Part shown: positions 11,400 through 22,500 of the stretch, one piece after another
Position numbering within the stretch: the stretch's first letter is position 1
Layout of the letters: the number at the start of each line of letters is the position of its first letter
Source: Litoditis marina
Lineage: Eukaryota; Nematoda; Chromadorea; Rhabditida; Rhabditidae
Assembly (NCBI GenBank): GCA_964036275.1
Contig: OZ038435.1
Coordinates: 12,439,634 to 12,503,633 of the forward strand
Direction: 5' to 3'
Length of the DNA: 64,000 nt
Notes under the pieces: model-generated
Told to the model about the DNA's origin: nothing
Seen by the model: the letters and a program-made list of their open reading frames with translations, nothing else
The model's database searches: none
Made by a program: the position numbers and the translations under genes

Positions 11400-12960
11400 C
11401 TTCCACAACGAATGAGAGAGAGAGAGAGACATCTTCCAACAATAAAACTTCCAGAGAAGCCGGAGACGCAGAGTAGGAAGCAACTGAAAGAAACACAAAT
11501 AAGTCTCCGTTGGTTAAATTCGAATCATAAACGTTTTAAATGGTAACTGGCGTTACACAACTAATCCTAATTAAAAAAATAGCTAAAGTGAAAGAAAAGC
11601 AAGGAATTTACTCAGTTTGACATCCCCTGTCAGCAAGATAACACCTGTATGTGCAAAATATCGTAGAAAATATGATTTAAAAGCAACAGGATAGCTAATC
11701 TCACCTCATAAACAGAAGAAAGAACTCCTTTTGAAGATGCGACAGAGAAGATGAGAACCACTCGGGGAAAACGATTGACGAGGGAGAAGAGGGCCCAGAG
11801 AAGACAGACGAACAGAGAACCGGGGAACCAAACATCTGGAAACAAACACGTTTAGGAACATTCGAGAAGAAACCATGAATTACTTTTGTTCTGATGAAAA
11901 ACTAGTACAATCTTATCAATACAGTTTTATTTTTCGGTTAAAGTTGCTAGAAAAAAGGTAATATGTTCTACATCTGATTGAAAGTAAACTGATGCTCACC
12001 TGTCTAGAATCCAGAATCGGTAGATCACAAGAGACGACAGACGAACAGAGAAAACTGCGACAGAAAATATACCAGTGACAACGTAGAAGCGGCATCTGTA
12101 ATAGAAAACAATATAGAAAACAGTGAAAAGAGTGTTGAAATCGACAAGAACACCATTTTCAACATGATAAAAAAGAGTAAACTGAGCAATTTGATAATTC
12201 TTACCTGCACAGAAGAAAATCCTTGACAACCATTAAAGAACGGGAAGGAAGGGCGATGACAATCGGAACGATCGTGTAATGACCTGCTGCAAGGGAGAGG
12301 GTTATAAACAATACATTCAAAACTTCTATTAATCAACTCGAACAAGAAGGAAAGTGGTCCAATTTCAACCTTTAGTTCAACTTTTTCCTCTGATTCGAAT
12401 TATCATTAGGAATACACATGGGAAAACCAAAACCATCCAAATAGTTATCAATCGTGAATGAATATGTATTCTCACCATTTGAGGAAGGCAGCGGGATGAA
12501 TTGACCAGATACAAGCGAGAGGAGATCAACATCGATGAGACCAATGATCAAAGATCATTCCAGAGAGGTGCGGCAGACTGTGAGAGACGGCGGACGAAGG
12601 CGGAATGCGACGGAAGGGCGAGACGACTCGATGTGAAGAGACGCAGAGAAACAGAGACACTCTGAAAGAGGACACTGGTAAGACTACATCTTCATATAAG
12701 ATGAGATTGAAACAGCTAATAAAACTAGAACTAAAAACCAGCTTCATACACATGATAAGACAAAGAAGGTAGAAAAATATAGCTTAGATAGAACAAGAAA
12801 CAAGATATAAATGAGGGAAACCAACAGAAATGACAAACTAACCGTTTGTTTGTGAGTGTTGATCCTCCGTCTTGGTGGGTGGCAATAGTGGAAGGAGCCA
12901 GCTGGTTGGAATTCCGCGATGATTGGAGGGTTGGTTGGTTGGGTTGAAGGCGGGTCAAAA
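11400..12960. other. No supported gene; purine-rich unique DNA
   Basis: About 1.5 kb with plus-strand purine bias and repeated AGACGACAGACGAACAGAGA-like snippets (near 11800 and 12040). Open frames are present on both strands but none joins into a phase-consistent model. Confidence 0.5.
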
Positions 12961-13415
12961 GGGGTGTCGCATAGTATATTCTATTCAATTCAACTCAATC
13001 TAACTCAATTCGGTTCACTCTTTTTTGAGCAAACGGCGACATGTTGTACCGAAGGTTGTTCCCAAATAGGAAAATCGCAAATCATAATGGACCCACACTT
13101 TTTGTGCGTTCCTTGCGATTGTGGAAATTAAAGGCCTCGAAAGTTTTAGACGAAAGAGGTCCCCTCAGAGGAATGTCGCAAATTCAGTTCAATTCGGTTC
13201 TCTCTTTTTCGAGGTACCGGCGACATATTGAAGCTAAAGGTGTCCCAAGGGGGAAATCGCATATTCTGAAAGGGACCACATTTTTAGTGGTCCTGCGATG
13301 AAGGTAGAAGAGAGAGATCCCACTCGGTGGTTATAAAGGGCTCCAACTCTGTGGAAATATCGCAATTTCAGTATTTTCGGCCAACTCAATTAGAGAGGAC
13401 CGGGCGATATGAGAA
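12960..13415 (+). repeat. Three diverged copies of a foldable ~200 bp unit
   Basis: Unit 1 (12965-13120), unit 2 (13173-13299) and unit 3 (13357-13410, shorter). Each opens with an inverted pair: TGTCGC (12965) with GCGACAT (13036); ATGTCGC (13173) with GCGACAT (13220); ATATCGC (13357) with GCGATAT (13404). Units 1 and 2 have a second inverted pair: AATCGCAA (13073) with TTGCGATT (13113), and ATCGCA (13256) with TGCGAT (13294). Inside the latter, GGACCAC (13273) pairs with GTGGTCC (13287). Confidence 0.6.
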
Positions 13416-13488
13416 ACGCGCCTCCTACAAGGAATAACCGCCAAATTCAAGGAGGCTTGAATTGGACGGGGCTGCTTATGGTTCGACT

Positions 13489-13525
<37 letters not shown>

Positions 13526-13526
13526 G
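13489..13526 (+). repeat. AAT microsatellite
   Basis: About twelve TAA units, followed by a G-run (13586-13600) and a T-rich stretch up to 13700. Confidence 0.95.
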
Positions 13527-14560
13527 AAAAAAGGCAAGCTACAAAGAGGGAGAGAGGGCAAACAGGAAAACAAAATAAGGCCGAGGAGGGGGGGGGGGGG
13601 ATTTTTTTTATTTTTGTTTTATTTCTTTCTTTTTATTTCTTTTTGTTTTATTTATTTCTTTTTATTTCTTTTTGTTTTATTTATTTTTTTTTTTGGTTTT
13701 TTTGGGGAAAAGAAGAAAATGAAACTATGGAACTAAACTAAACTAAGACTTGCAACACGAAAAATCTAATATCACTACTGAACCATAGCAGCCGCGCATA
13801 GATATGAATATAACTACTTCTACTACAAAATATACAAAACAACAAACAAATGATATAGAAAATAAGCACGACTAGAGATGAAAGACTTAGAGAAACGAGA
13901 GACATGGTTAGACTAGGAACAAGAGGCAGAAAACGGGGTTCGTCATGTGTCGCGCACTGTGTTGAGTGCAAATCTCTCTGGACGGCCCATTGTCAGAGCC
14001 ACTTGCGGGGAACCACATGTAACCATGTCTCATTTACGACTAGAAAGAGACTAAATTAAGACTAGATATAAGAATGACCACACATAAATAAAATACCGGT
14101 AGAAGGACGACATCGAAACTGGAGGGCGGAGTATACAGACGAGACCAAAGACCATTTTACATCGGAGAGGGCATTTGGACAGCACGGAGCATACAAAGGA
14201 GAGGGGATGAGGTGGAGGGAGCGCTTGGGCGACTATTGATCTGAAACAATATAATAAATCAATTACAACTCAAGAAAATCAATAAATTGTTCCTCGGCTA
14301 GGAGAAAGACATACAAGTACCACGTACCAGACGTGAGCTGTCATAGTTACAATAGTCTGTAACCAAACCAGTAACCACTTAGTCTTGCGGCCATACTCCA
14401 GAGAAGCTGTCCAAATAGCCATGGAAATTCACTAAACTAGCTCCTTTCGAGCCATAACTCGGAGAATCGCTTTAATTTCAATGCAAAATCATGAAGTTTA
14501 ACGAATCTAGTAAAAAAAGAGTTCCGTTCTGTACGATATTCACACCTCACTGGTGCATAC

Positions 14561-16217
14561 TTATGGGCACACATCAGACCTCAGAAACGTGCGGATTTCG
14601 TATCGAATATTCAATAAATTGTAAGCTGTTTCATCTTGACCTTGACATGAAATGCTAGTCAACGTCAATATGACGTGCAACGTGTAGAGCCCGATGAAGA
14701 GCAAAGACAGGTAAATGAATCCTGACTTTTCCCGTTTCAAAAGAAGCGCTTGTGATACTAAATATGACTTGTAAGAAAAGACCAACGCTGATCATGATAT
14801 ATCACAGATTCATGGTAACTATCTATACATGATAACAACAACAATAACAAGGTATGATCAAAGTAACATGTTATAATAAACTACGAGAAAACAATTTAGA
14901 TTGTGCTTGCATTTCTACTTCACGCATTCAGACTCGAGGTGAACAATATTTGTATGGTTACTGCCAGATAGCAAAAAAGGTACTGGGTAATTTCCATTCG
15001 AAATCGTATGTGAACGCAGAATCAACACATTTTCGTATAAAATAGCAATATAGGACGAAATCTGCTAATGAAACAAATAGAAAACTGCTCATTTTAATCG
15101 TACATAAAGTCATAAAGAATTCGATAACTCGAAAAAAAAACCGGAAAACTTAGTAAAAGACAAGATTCAGTTAAAGAAGGATGATTATGTGGACCAATCC
15201 CGTGTCAACGGTCCTTTAAACTGCATTTGAAAAATGTATTGCAGTTTAAAGGACTGAAGCGTTGCGATTGAACCACATAATCGTCCTACTTTAAGAACAT
15301 GAAAAATAATTATAATACCTTAACATCAGAGCGCTAGTGACCAATAACAACGTCTCATCTAACAAAAAGTAAAACTTTAATATAAAAAGTGTCTAAAAAA
15401 AATTATGTTACGGTTCTAGAACTCCTATCCGATCTGCATCTGACCAAAAATAAATTTCAAAAAGTAAACCGACTTCAAGTTACAGATAAAGAAGATAAGG
15501 CTCCACTAGTCCATTCCCCTTTTGCTGTGAGAAAGGACGACGAAGAAAGTCATGATTGATGGATGGACTGGACTCGGATTTGGAAGAAAGAAAAAATTCT
15601 GAAAAATATAAGATAAATAACGTTCTGCAACGAGTATTTTTTTTTGCTAAACGCCAGAAAATCAAATTGCATCGGCTCAATGAAAAAAATATAAAACTTT
15701 GCTTACCTGACTGTAATATTGGGCATGACCTGAATTGAGTGAGCATCGAAAATGCGGAGCCAATTCGAAGCAATTTGGCCAGTCTGACTGAAAACAATAC
15801 CATTAACAGATTTATATTTCGCGAGAACTAACAGCAAACGAATAGTGAGAATACATGACAACTATTCAGAGACAAACATTATATTTTCCACAGATAGTTT
15901 TAGAAATAATAATTTAAACAAATGAAGCCAAATCATTGTTTTTTTTTTCTTTTGAAAACTATCTAGTCTTCAGAAGATGCAGTACAGCGGACAGGATGAG
16001 AATACAAGAACGGGCAATCAGAGAAAGAGAAATATAGATAGCAATTGAATATCTTTCAGTGGCGAGAGAGAATAGAAATAAACAAAAAAAATAAACATAA
16101 AAAATGTGAGCAGTTTTTAAAAAAAACGTTTTCTCCGCCGCCGGGATAGTTCTTACGCACTGTAAACAACGGGTGTCCGGCTTGTAATAGCATTTTCCGT
16201 AGGAAACAATTGAACAG
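14561..16217 (-). CDS. Possible small cysteine-rich membrane protein gene (partial model)
   Basis: Three minus-strand exons fit in phase: 16217-16157 (acceptor AAACAG, donor GTAAGA; reads CSIVSYGKCYYKPDTRCLQC), 15787-15707 (acceptor TTTTCAG, donor GTAAGC; SDWPNCFELAPHFRCSL) and 14767-14561 (ends TAA; membrane-like FIYLSLLFIGLYTLHVIL and a short polar tail). A cysteine-rich outer part followed by one helix suggests a small type I membrane or secreted protein, but no family is recognised. The first exon is not found, and the AAG acceptor of the last exon is weak. A MITE (15171-15294) lies in the second intron. The pieces could be unrelated. Confidence 0.33.
15171..15294. repeat. Palindromic MITE (TTAA ends)
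   Basis: Starts TTAAAGAAGGATGATTATGT and ends ATAATCGTCCTACTTTAA, with a palindromic centre CTTTAAACTGCA / TGCAGTTTAAAG. 124 bp. TTAA at both ends could be a target-site duplication. Confidence 0.85.
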
Positions 16218-16344
16218 CTGTTTGCTTGAGTCGCGATTGTTTTTTTTATACTTTTTACTTTTCATTCTAGTTTCTTTCTAACTTGAACGCATTTTTTCGT
16301 TTTCACGTTCTTCAGGTATTAAGTAGGGTTGTGGATTTGCGGTT

Positions 16345-16439
16345 TCAGCCAGTACTTATTGTTCCAAGCACTTTCTTCAATTCAGCTACTCTCGCTGGTT
16401 TGTAAGCTATTTGCTCCCAGTTGTTTTTTTCGTACAAAA
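16345..16439 (-). CDS. Alternative terminal exon of the Arg/Ser/Pro-rich gene
   Basis: Behind acceptor TTGCTTAG this stretch opens in the phase left by the exon ending at 16896 (or 16735) and reads 31 codons to TGA, including NNWEQIAYKPARVAELKKVL, which looks protein-like. It competes with the terminal exon 16567-16518, so the gene may have two C termini; one of the two may be chance. Confidence 0.35.
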
Positions 16440-16517
16440 CTAAGCAATTTTTCACATTTCTTGACCCTCAAACGAAATAAACCGTTCTTCAGAAAATAAA
16501 GTACCTGATGGTATTGA

Positions 16518-19500
16518 TCAATAGAAGCGACCCATTATTCCTCGGTTGAAGAGTCCCATCACTTTTACTGAAACAGATATAGTTGCAGTCATATAATTGC
16601 TGACAGCGCACAGCAGAATATTTCCCTCCTTAGACTACGCATTTGATATCCACACACAATAAACTTGTTTTCGCATGTGAATATCCAGTTAATATCATAA
16701 TAACTATATTATGTATTGTCAACTCGATTCACACCTATCTCAGAATACGTTCTGTATCCTTCCATCTCACAGTGTCTCTCTGTACAGTCATTGTTTTGGG
16801 ATAGCTATATATAAGGAATAACCAATTCACTGATAACTGAAGTTGACAAGTAACCAATATACTACTATCTATGGATGAAAAGTAACCGAATGTACCTGTC
16901 AGGTCCTTCACCACGTGTCCGATGGTGTTGGTGAGGGCGGTGAAGGTGGTGGTCGGCTGGCGGGAAGGGACGAGGACGGTGGAGGTGTCGGACTGGGTGG
17001 ACGCAGACTGGAAAACGGGAACTTCATGAGAGAAGGTACGCATTCTATGCAATTTATCATACTGACGTAGATCTGCACTATACTGAGCTAGGACGTACAT
17101 TTTCCTATCCTCTTCAATATTCCATATTTAGTAATTCACTCTTCTCATTTGTTTCACTTTAAAGTAAGGCCAAGAAGTGTACCAGAATCCATTACTCAAT
17201 TGGTGGTGTCTGGTGTTGGTAGGCACAAGGCACATGTTAGTGAGATGTGACTGTTCCGCAGAAGGGAGCCTGTTTTCCATGTAAACACGTAACAATTGCC
17301 AATATGGCATTGAAAAAAGAGCTCATTTCTCTGATATGGGCCGAACGGGAGGCTTGATTCTAATGTTGACAGTCCTGCAGAAAGACGTTACTTCTACTAT
17401 ATATAATATATTTTGTAAAAGGGGGTGGGGGGTGAAAGTAGATAATACCTCTTGGCCCTGATCCTGGTATTGATCGTCCATAAGTGTGATGTCATCGACC
17501 AGGGGGGCTTCGAGCGCATCCTCGAACTCGGAATGTCGTTCCTCCTCCTGCTCTTCCTCTCTTTCTCTCTGCTCTCTTTCCCTCTCCTCCTGCTCCTTGG
17601 CCAACTTCGCGGCTCGCTGGGCGGCAAAGAACTTCTTGATGGGCTGAAAAGGAGTATGGGTTAGGCTCAAACAATTAAAAACATTTCTCGATCTAGTCTG
17701 AATCTGAATTCCAAACACGAGTTTGAGCGTAGAAGCAAAATATGGACTGCAAGGTATTGTTGATTCAGAAAACCATTGTATAGGAGCCCAAATTTCGTAG
17801 TTTCGTGATAACTTGTTTCGGATCGCGCGAAATCATGAAAAAAAGTCAAAAAGTGTCTTCGCTCTGCCGATTCCGGAAAAAATTAACAATTTTTAATGCA
17901 GAATCTCAGTTTTTTTATGTATTTTTTGTCGAAAAGCTGGCTGTTTTCGTAGAAAGTGTGTGGCCAGCATCATTTGTACCCATTGAAGACTTTGTTATTT
18001 CAGAAACCGTACCGGGTTGGGATGTCTTCTCGCTGGCGGATAGTAGCGGTCCGGGCCAGACTCCGAATCACTCTGAAATAGGGAACAGTTGAGGTGAGAA
18101 CATTTACACCATAGTAAAGTTTTTAAAATAGTCTTAGTAAGTTTCCAAGTTATTTGTCCTTGAACGAAATAACGTTGTTTTCAACCCTAAATTCTAGCAG
18201 GTATCTGGCCAACGTACCTCCCGGAGGATGTCAGAAGTGGTGGGGCGGCGGTAGAACCGGCTGTCAGCTCGAGTGACTGTAGCGACGGGGCGGTTGCGAC
18301 GGAGAAGAGGAGGGGGAGCACGGACAGCGGAGGGTGCCTGACAACGAGAAGGTTTTAGGTGGGGGTTTATTTACTCATTCATTCATTTATCTGAACTCAA
18401 ATGGTACGAGGTATTCGTCGTGCATTTGCACAAATAAAAGCCATGTCTATGCTAAGACTATGCTCGAGATCTGAAAATCAACTAAAGGGGTCTCCCTTTG
18501 CAAAACAAGCCAACATGGTGTCGGGTGTATGTAATCATATTTCGCTGTGTTTGTAGTTTGACCCCCTTCTTTTCCGTCAACTTTCGTAAATTGTCTGTCG
18601 AGGAATCAAACTACAACTGTTATGATCATTTCCCATATAGTACTTTTAATAGACGAACTAACCACTGAGATGTGGGTGGCGGGTGTCCTGCTGTACACAC
18701 TGTGGCGCCGGTCCCCGTTGAGCAGCTCCTGAACGAGAAATCAATATTAATAAATCGATATTTTCCAGGACCAATCGATATAAGTGACAGTCGGTGAAGC
18801 TCGTGCACTGAGCTTACGCGGAGTAGAGAAAGTTCATAGAAGTGAGTGAGGTTTACAGTAACCCCTGCTTTTCAAATGTAACATTGGCACTTACCGAGAG
18901 CAGATCTTCGCTCTTCTTGGCTGATGAGGAACCGTCCTGAAAACATGGAACTGTTGAAATGTGGAAAAAAGTGTTGGGCTGTACTGGTTCTATTGAATTT
19001 CAAAACATTTTCGCGGTGGTTCGCAGTCAAACATCAGACTAAATAGTTCAAACCCACAAAACGGCTTCCATTTTCTTACATTTCGAGCTATTTTGCTATG
19101 TGTTTTTCAATCAAATTTTTCGGGCGAAAAGGTATTGAATAATCGAAAACACACCAAATCTCATGAAATTGTGATGAGGTAAGTGCAAATCTAATAAACT
19201 CTTCTATATCACGTTCATATACATATTTGTTGATTTGAAGCCGAAATAGTTATTCATATTGTTGGTTTCAAATGTAGAATATTTACTCGCATAAAATCAA
19301 CCCACTTCAGTTGAGTCCGACTTCCTCTTCCTTCCTTGACCAGATGTAGATGGGTGGTCGGCCAGGTACCGGATGTTGAACTCCTCCCCACTGCTAGATG
19401 ACTGAAAATCAAGAAGTCAAAGGTATGTTTACGTTAGCCACTATTCTGAGATCTTTTAACCAGGCCGGTCATTTCTCCCCCTAAACATTCATTATTTTTC

Positions 19501-22500
19501 CAGTACAATCACTTGGTTTTCACGTTTCTTCACAAGAATTTAGTCCCATACAATCACTTCATTCCGTCAGGTATTCTTAAGTCTGAGCTAAGCAATATTT
19601 TGAAAAATATCTGCTAAATGTACCTGAGCGGTGGTGTGGTGGGGAGTTTGCACCGAGTAGGGCAGCGTCAGTCCGCTGGTGGTGGGCGACGAGCTGCCGG
19701 TGGTGGTGCGGGTGGAGGTGCCGGTGGTGTTGGCGTCTTCGGAACCGGAACCGGCTGGGGAGCGGGTGGCAGTGGTGGTGGTGGTGGAACCAGCCGACCG
19801 GGACGGTGAAGAGGTGGCGAGGGAGCTGGTGGTGGATGTTGTTCTCGACCTGAATAATAATAATAATAATAAGTTTATTAACTTTCTGTATTGTACGAGC
19901 TAGCATATTGAATCAACGTTTCTTCCCAAATGGATGTTTTATGCTAGTCAAGCGTAACGTGTGACTGTAGTACAAAAAGTAGTCCGTTTTTCGATTTGAA
20001 TAGGTCAAACTTCACGGTTTTGAGCCAAAAATATGCAAATTCAGACGAAAGAGATAGAAAATACTATAAGAATGCATACGTAATATACAGTACCTCGACC
20101 GTGACCTCTGAAGTCGTCCGCGGGTCCGGTTGGACCTGAACTTGTGCACATTCCGGTCCGCGCGCTCCGCCGTTTCCGACCGCATGGGGTTCGGCGCCTC
20201 GAAGCCAAACGCGCGAATGATCGCGTTGGCGAGCCGCGTCTGAAAACGGTGTGTTAGTAATAATAATGTAATATAATAGTGATAATAGTAATCTTTCACC
20301 GCAACTATTTTAGCCGTTTGTTACTTTATTGATTAAAGTTCAACCGAAATGTATTCCGAAAAGTGGCAAAAGTGATGTTTTTCCCTCAATATTTCTACCT
20401 CATTCTCAATTGATTTCAAGATATAGCAACCAAATTTCTAATCAAATCAGGTCACGTACGTTGAAATTATACGGGCAGGTGTTTTCACGCATACTGTCCG
20501 ACCAAGGTCTAATATATGTTGACTAATCGTGAATTCTTTCATTTTTCAGTGGTTTTGTCTGGTCGACCGATATGTACAGCCATCGTTCTCCCCTTCAATG
20601 GAAAGTTCCTGTGAAACGTCGGCAAGTTTGGCAAAATGTGAGTTATTTTTAAGTTTTATTTCTGGTCTCCTATACTGTTAGTCAATTGCACAGTCACGTG
20701 AAGCATGTTAAACACAGCAAAACTCGGAAACGTGCAATGACCAAATGCACGTTGCCTCATTAGAATGCCAACTTCACGTGACTGTTCAATTTTCTTCTAG
20801 TATAACCATTTAGTTTGGCCCAATTAGATAGTGTCTCACCACTCCTCTCCTGATTCTCGCTGTTCTTGTAGGAGGCGGGGAAATACGGGCACGTGGGTGT
20901 CGGCGGGGGTCATTGAACTGCAAATAACACGTTTTAGGGGGGGGGGCAATGACTTAATTGTACTTTGATCGCCAGACACAGCATAAATCTCAAATTACGT
21001 TCAGAACGTAGTGGGATCGAACTACAAACTACACAGCAAAATGAGAGAATGTGCATCGTATAAGTTTGCGTGTCGAATAGCACCTTCTATGGTTTGAATG
21101 TTGATTTGATACATTGTTAGTTGATTTTATACATTCGGGCTACTTCTCGTTAAATAGTTACAGTACGTACAAACACTAATGTATCATTAGACATTATCGA
21201 AACCTCCTGAAAGTATTGTAATCATACTGTAGTACTCCATGCTAGAATGAGAATGACTATCTTTCCCTGGTAATACTAAACTCTATCTCTCTAGACATGA
21301 TCAGAACCGCCTGAAATTTTTATAATCATACTGTAGCGGGGTAGGCTAGAATGAGAATGACTGTGTTTCACGTACCACCACTTCTCCACTGCTCCTTCTC
21401 GCGTGGGGGGCCCTGACCTTGCGACTGGTGGTGCTCACCCTTCTCTTCTTTCTACGCTCCGCAGACGCTCTCTGTAAATGTAATTCCGATTAATAATAAT
21501 AGTAAAAAGTTGATTTTAGGAAACGCACCAGGTCAATTAGATTCCCCCTAACCACATCATTCAAAGTGCCTGGAAAACCGTATTCCTATATGACCAGAAT
21601 AGTTTTGTAGGTTGTTTCGAAGTTTTCTAATAAAGCTCAGTTATAGTAGTTCGCTAGATTCGCTTTGAAAAGATTTTACTGAGACAAACCAAGTTCTAAA
21701 ATAGACGTTTGCTGCAGAAGTTACAGGAACTGAAAGACACTCACGGTGTTATTGCCAGCTGGTGAGATGCCGGCTAGAGCGCGGGAGGCAGAAGAGGTGG
21801 CGGCAGGAGAGGGGGTGCGAGAGACGGCGGCGGTGGTGGTGGGCGGGGTGCGGGCTGCTGGGCGAGGTGGTGACGGGGTGCGGGCCACAGCAAACCCAAG
21901 ACCGGGAGATGGAGACCGGCTGCGGCTGCTAGCAACCGAGGTGGTGGTGCGGACAGCCTGGAAATCACAGGTAAAATGAACTAGCGGTGACCCTTGCTCA
22001 TTTTTGACTTTTTTTTATCGAACACGCCCTTTTTAGAAGCTGAAACTGTTTGAAACACGATAAACTGGAGAAGTAATCACTTTTGCAGAATACCCACATT
22101 CATTTCAGTTGGTATTGACCTATTTAGCTATGCTGGAGACAGTATTCGTATACTACGGGAACAGTTTCGTGAGTACAGCGTTTCAATGGCAAACTTTTCA
22201 CTCTATTGAATTTTCGAACAGATACGATACTGTACATCAATGCTCAGTTAAAGTTGTTTTCTAGAAAACTAGGTTCTGAATAAACTTTTCTCATAAAAGG
22301 AAACTCACGGTGGTTGCAGCTGGTGACGGGCTGCGGGCGACGGCGGTGTGGACCGAGGGACTGCGGCTGGCACCAACCGCGGTGGTGGTGGTAGAGGGCG
22401 GGGTGCGGGCAGCCGCGAACCCGAAGCCGGGCGATGGACTCCGGCTGGTAGCCACGGCGGTGACGGGGGAAGGGCTGCGGCCCACCGCGGTGTTGGGTGA

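Noticed and set aside
13409..13741. 110-codon plus-strand frame
   Set aside because: Made of an AAT microsatellite, a G-run and a T-rich tract; it codes Ile and Phe/Leu runs only.
19577..19906. His-rich 109-codon minus-strand frame
   Set aside because: It is the wrong frame of a Ser/Thr-rich exon (19849-19624); the phase-consistent frame reads STTTTT and SPAGSG motifs.
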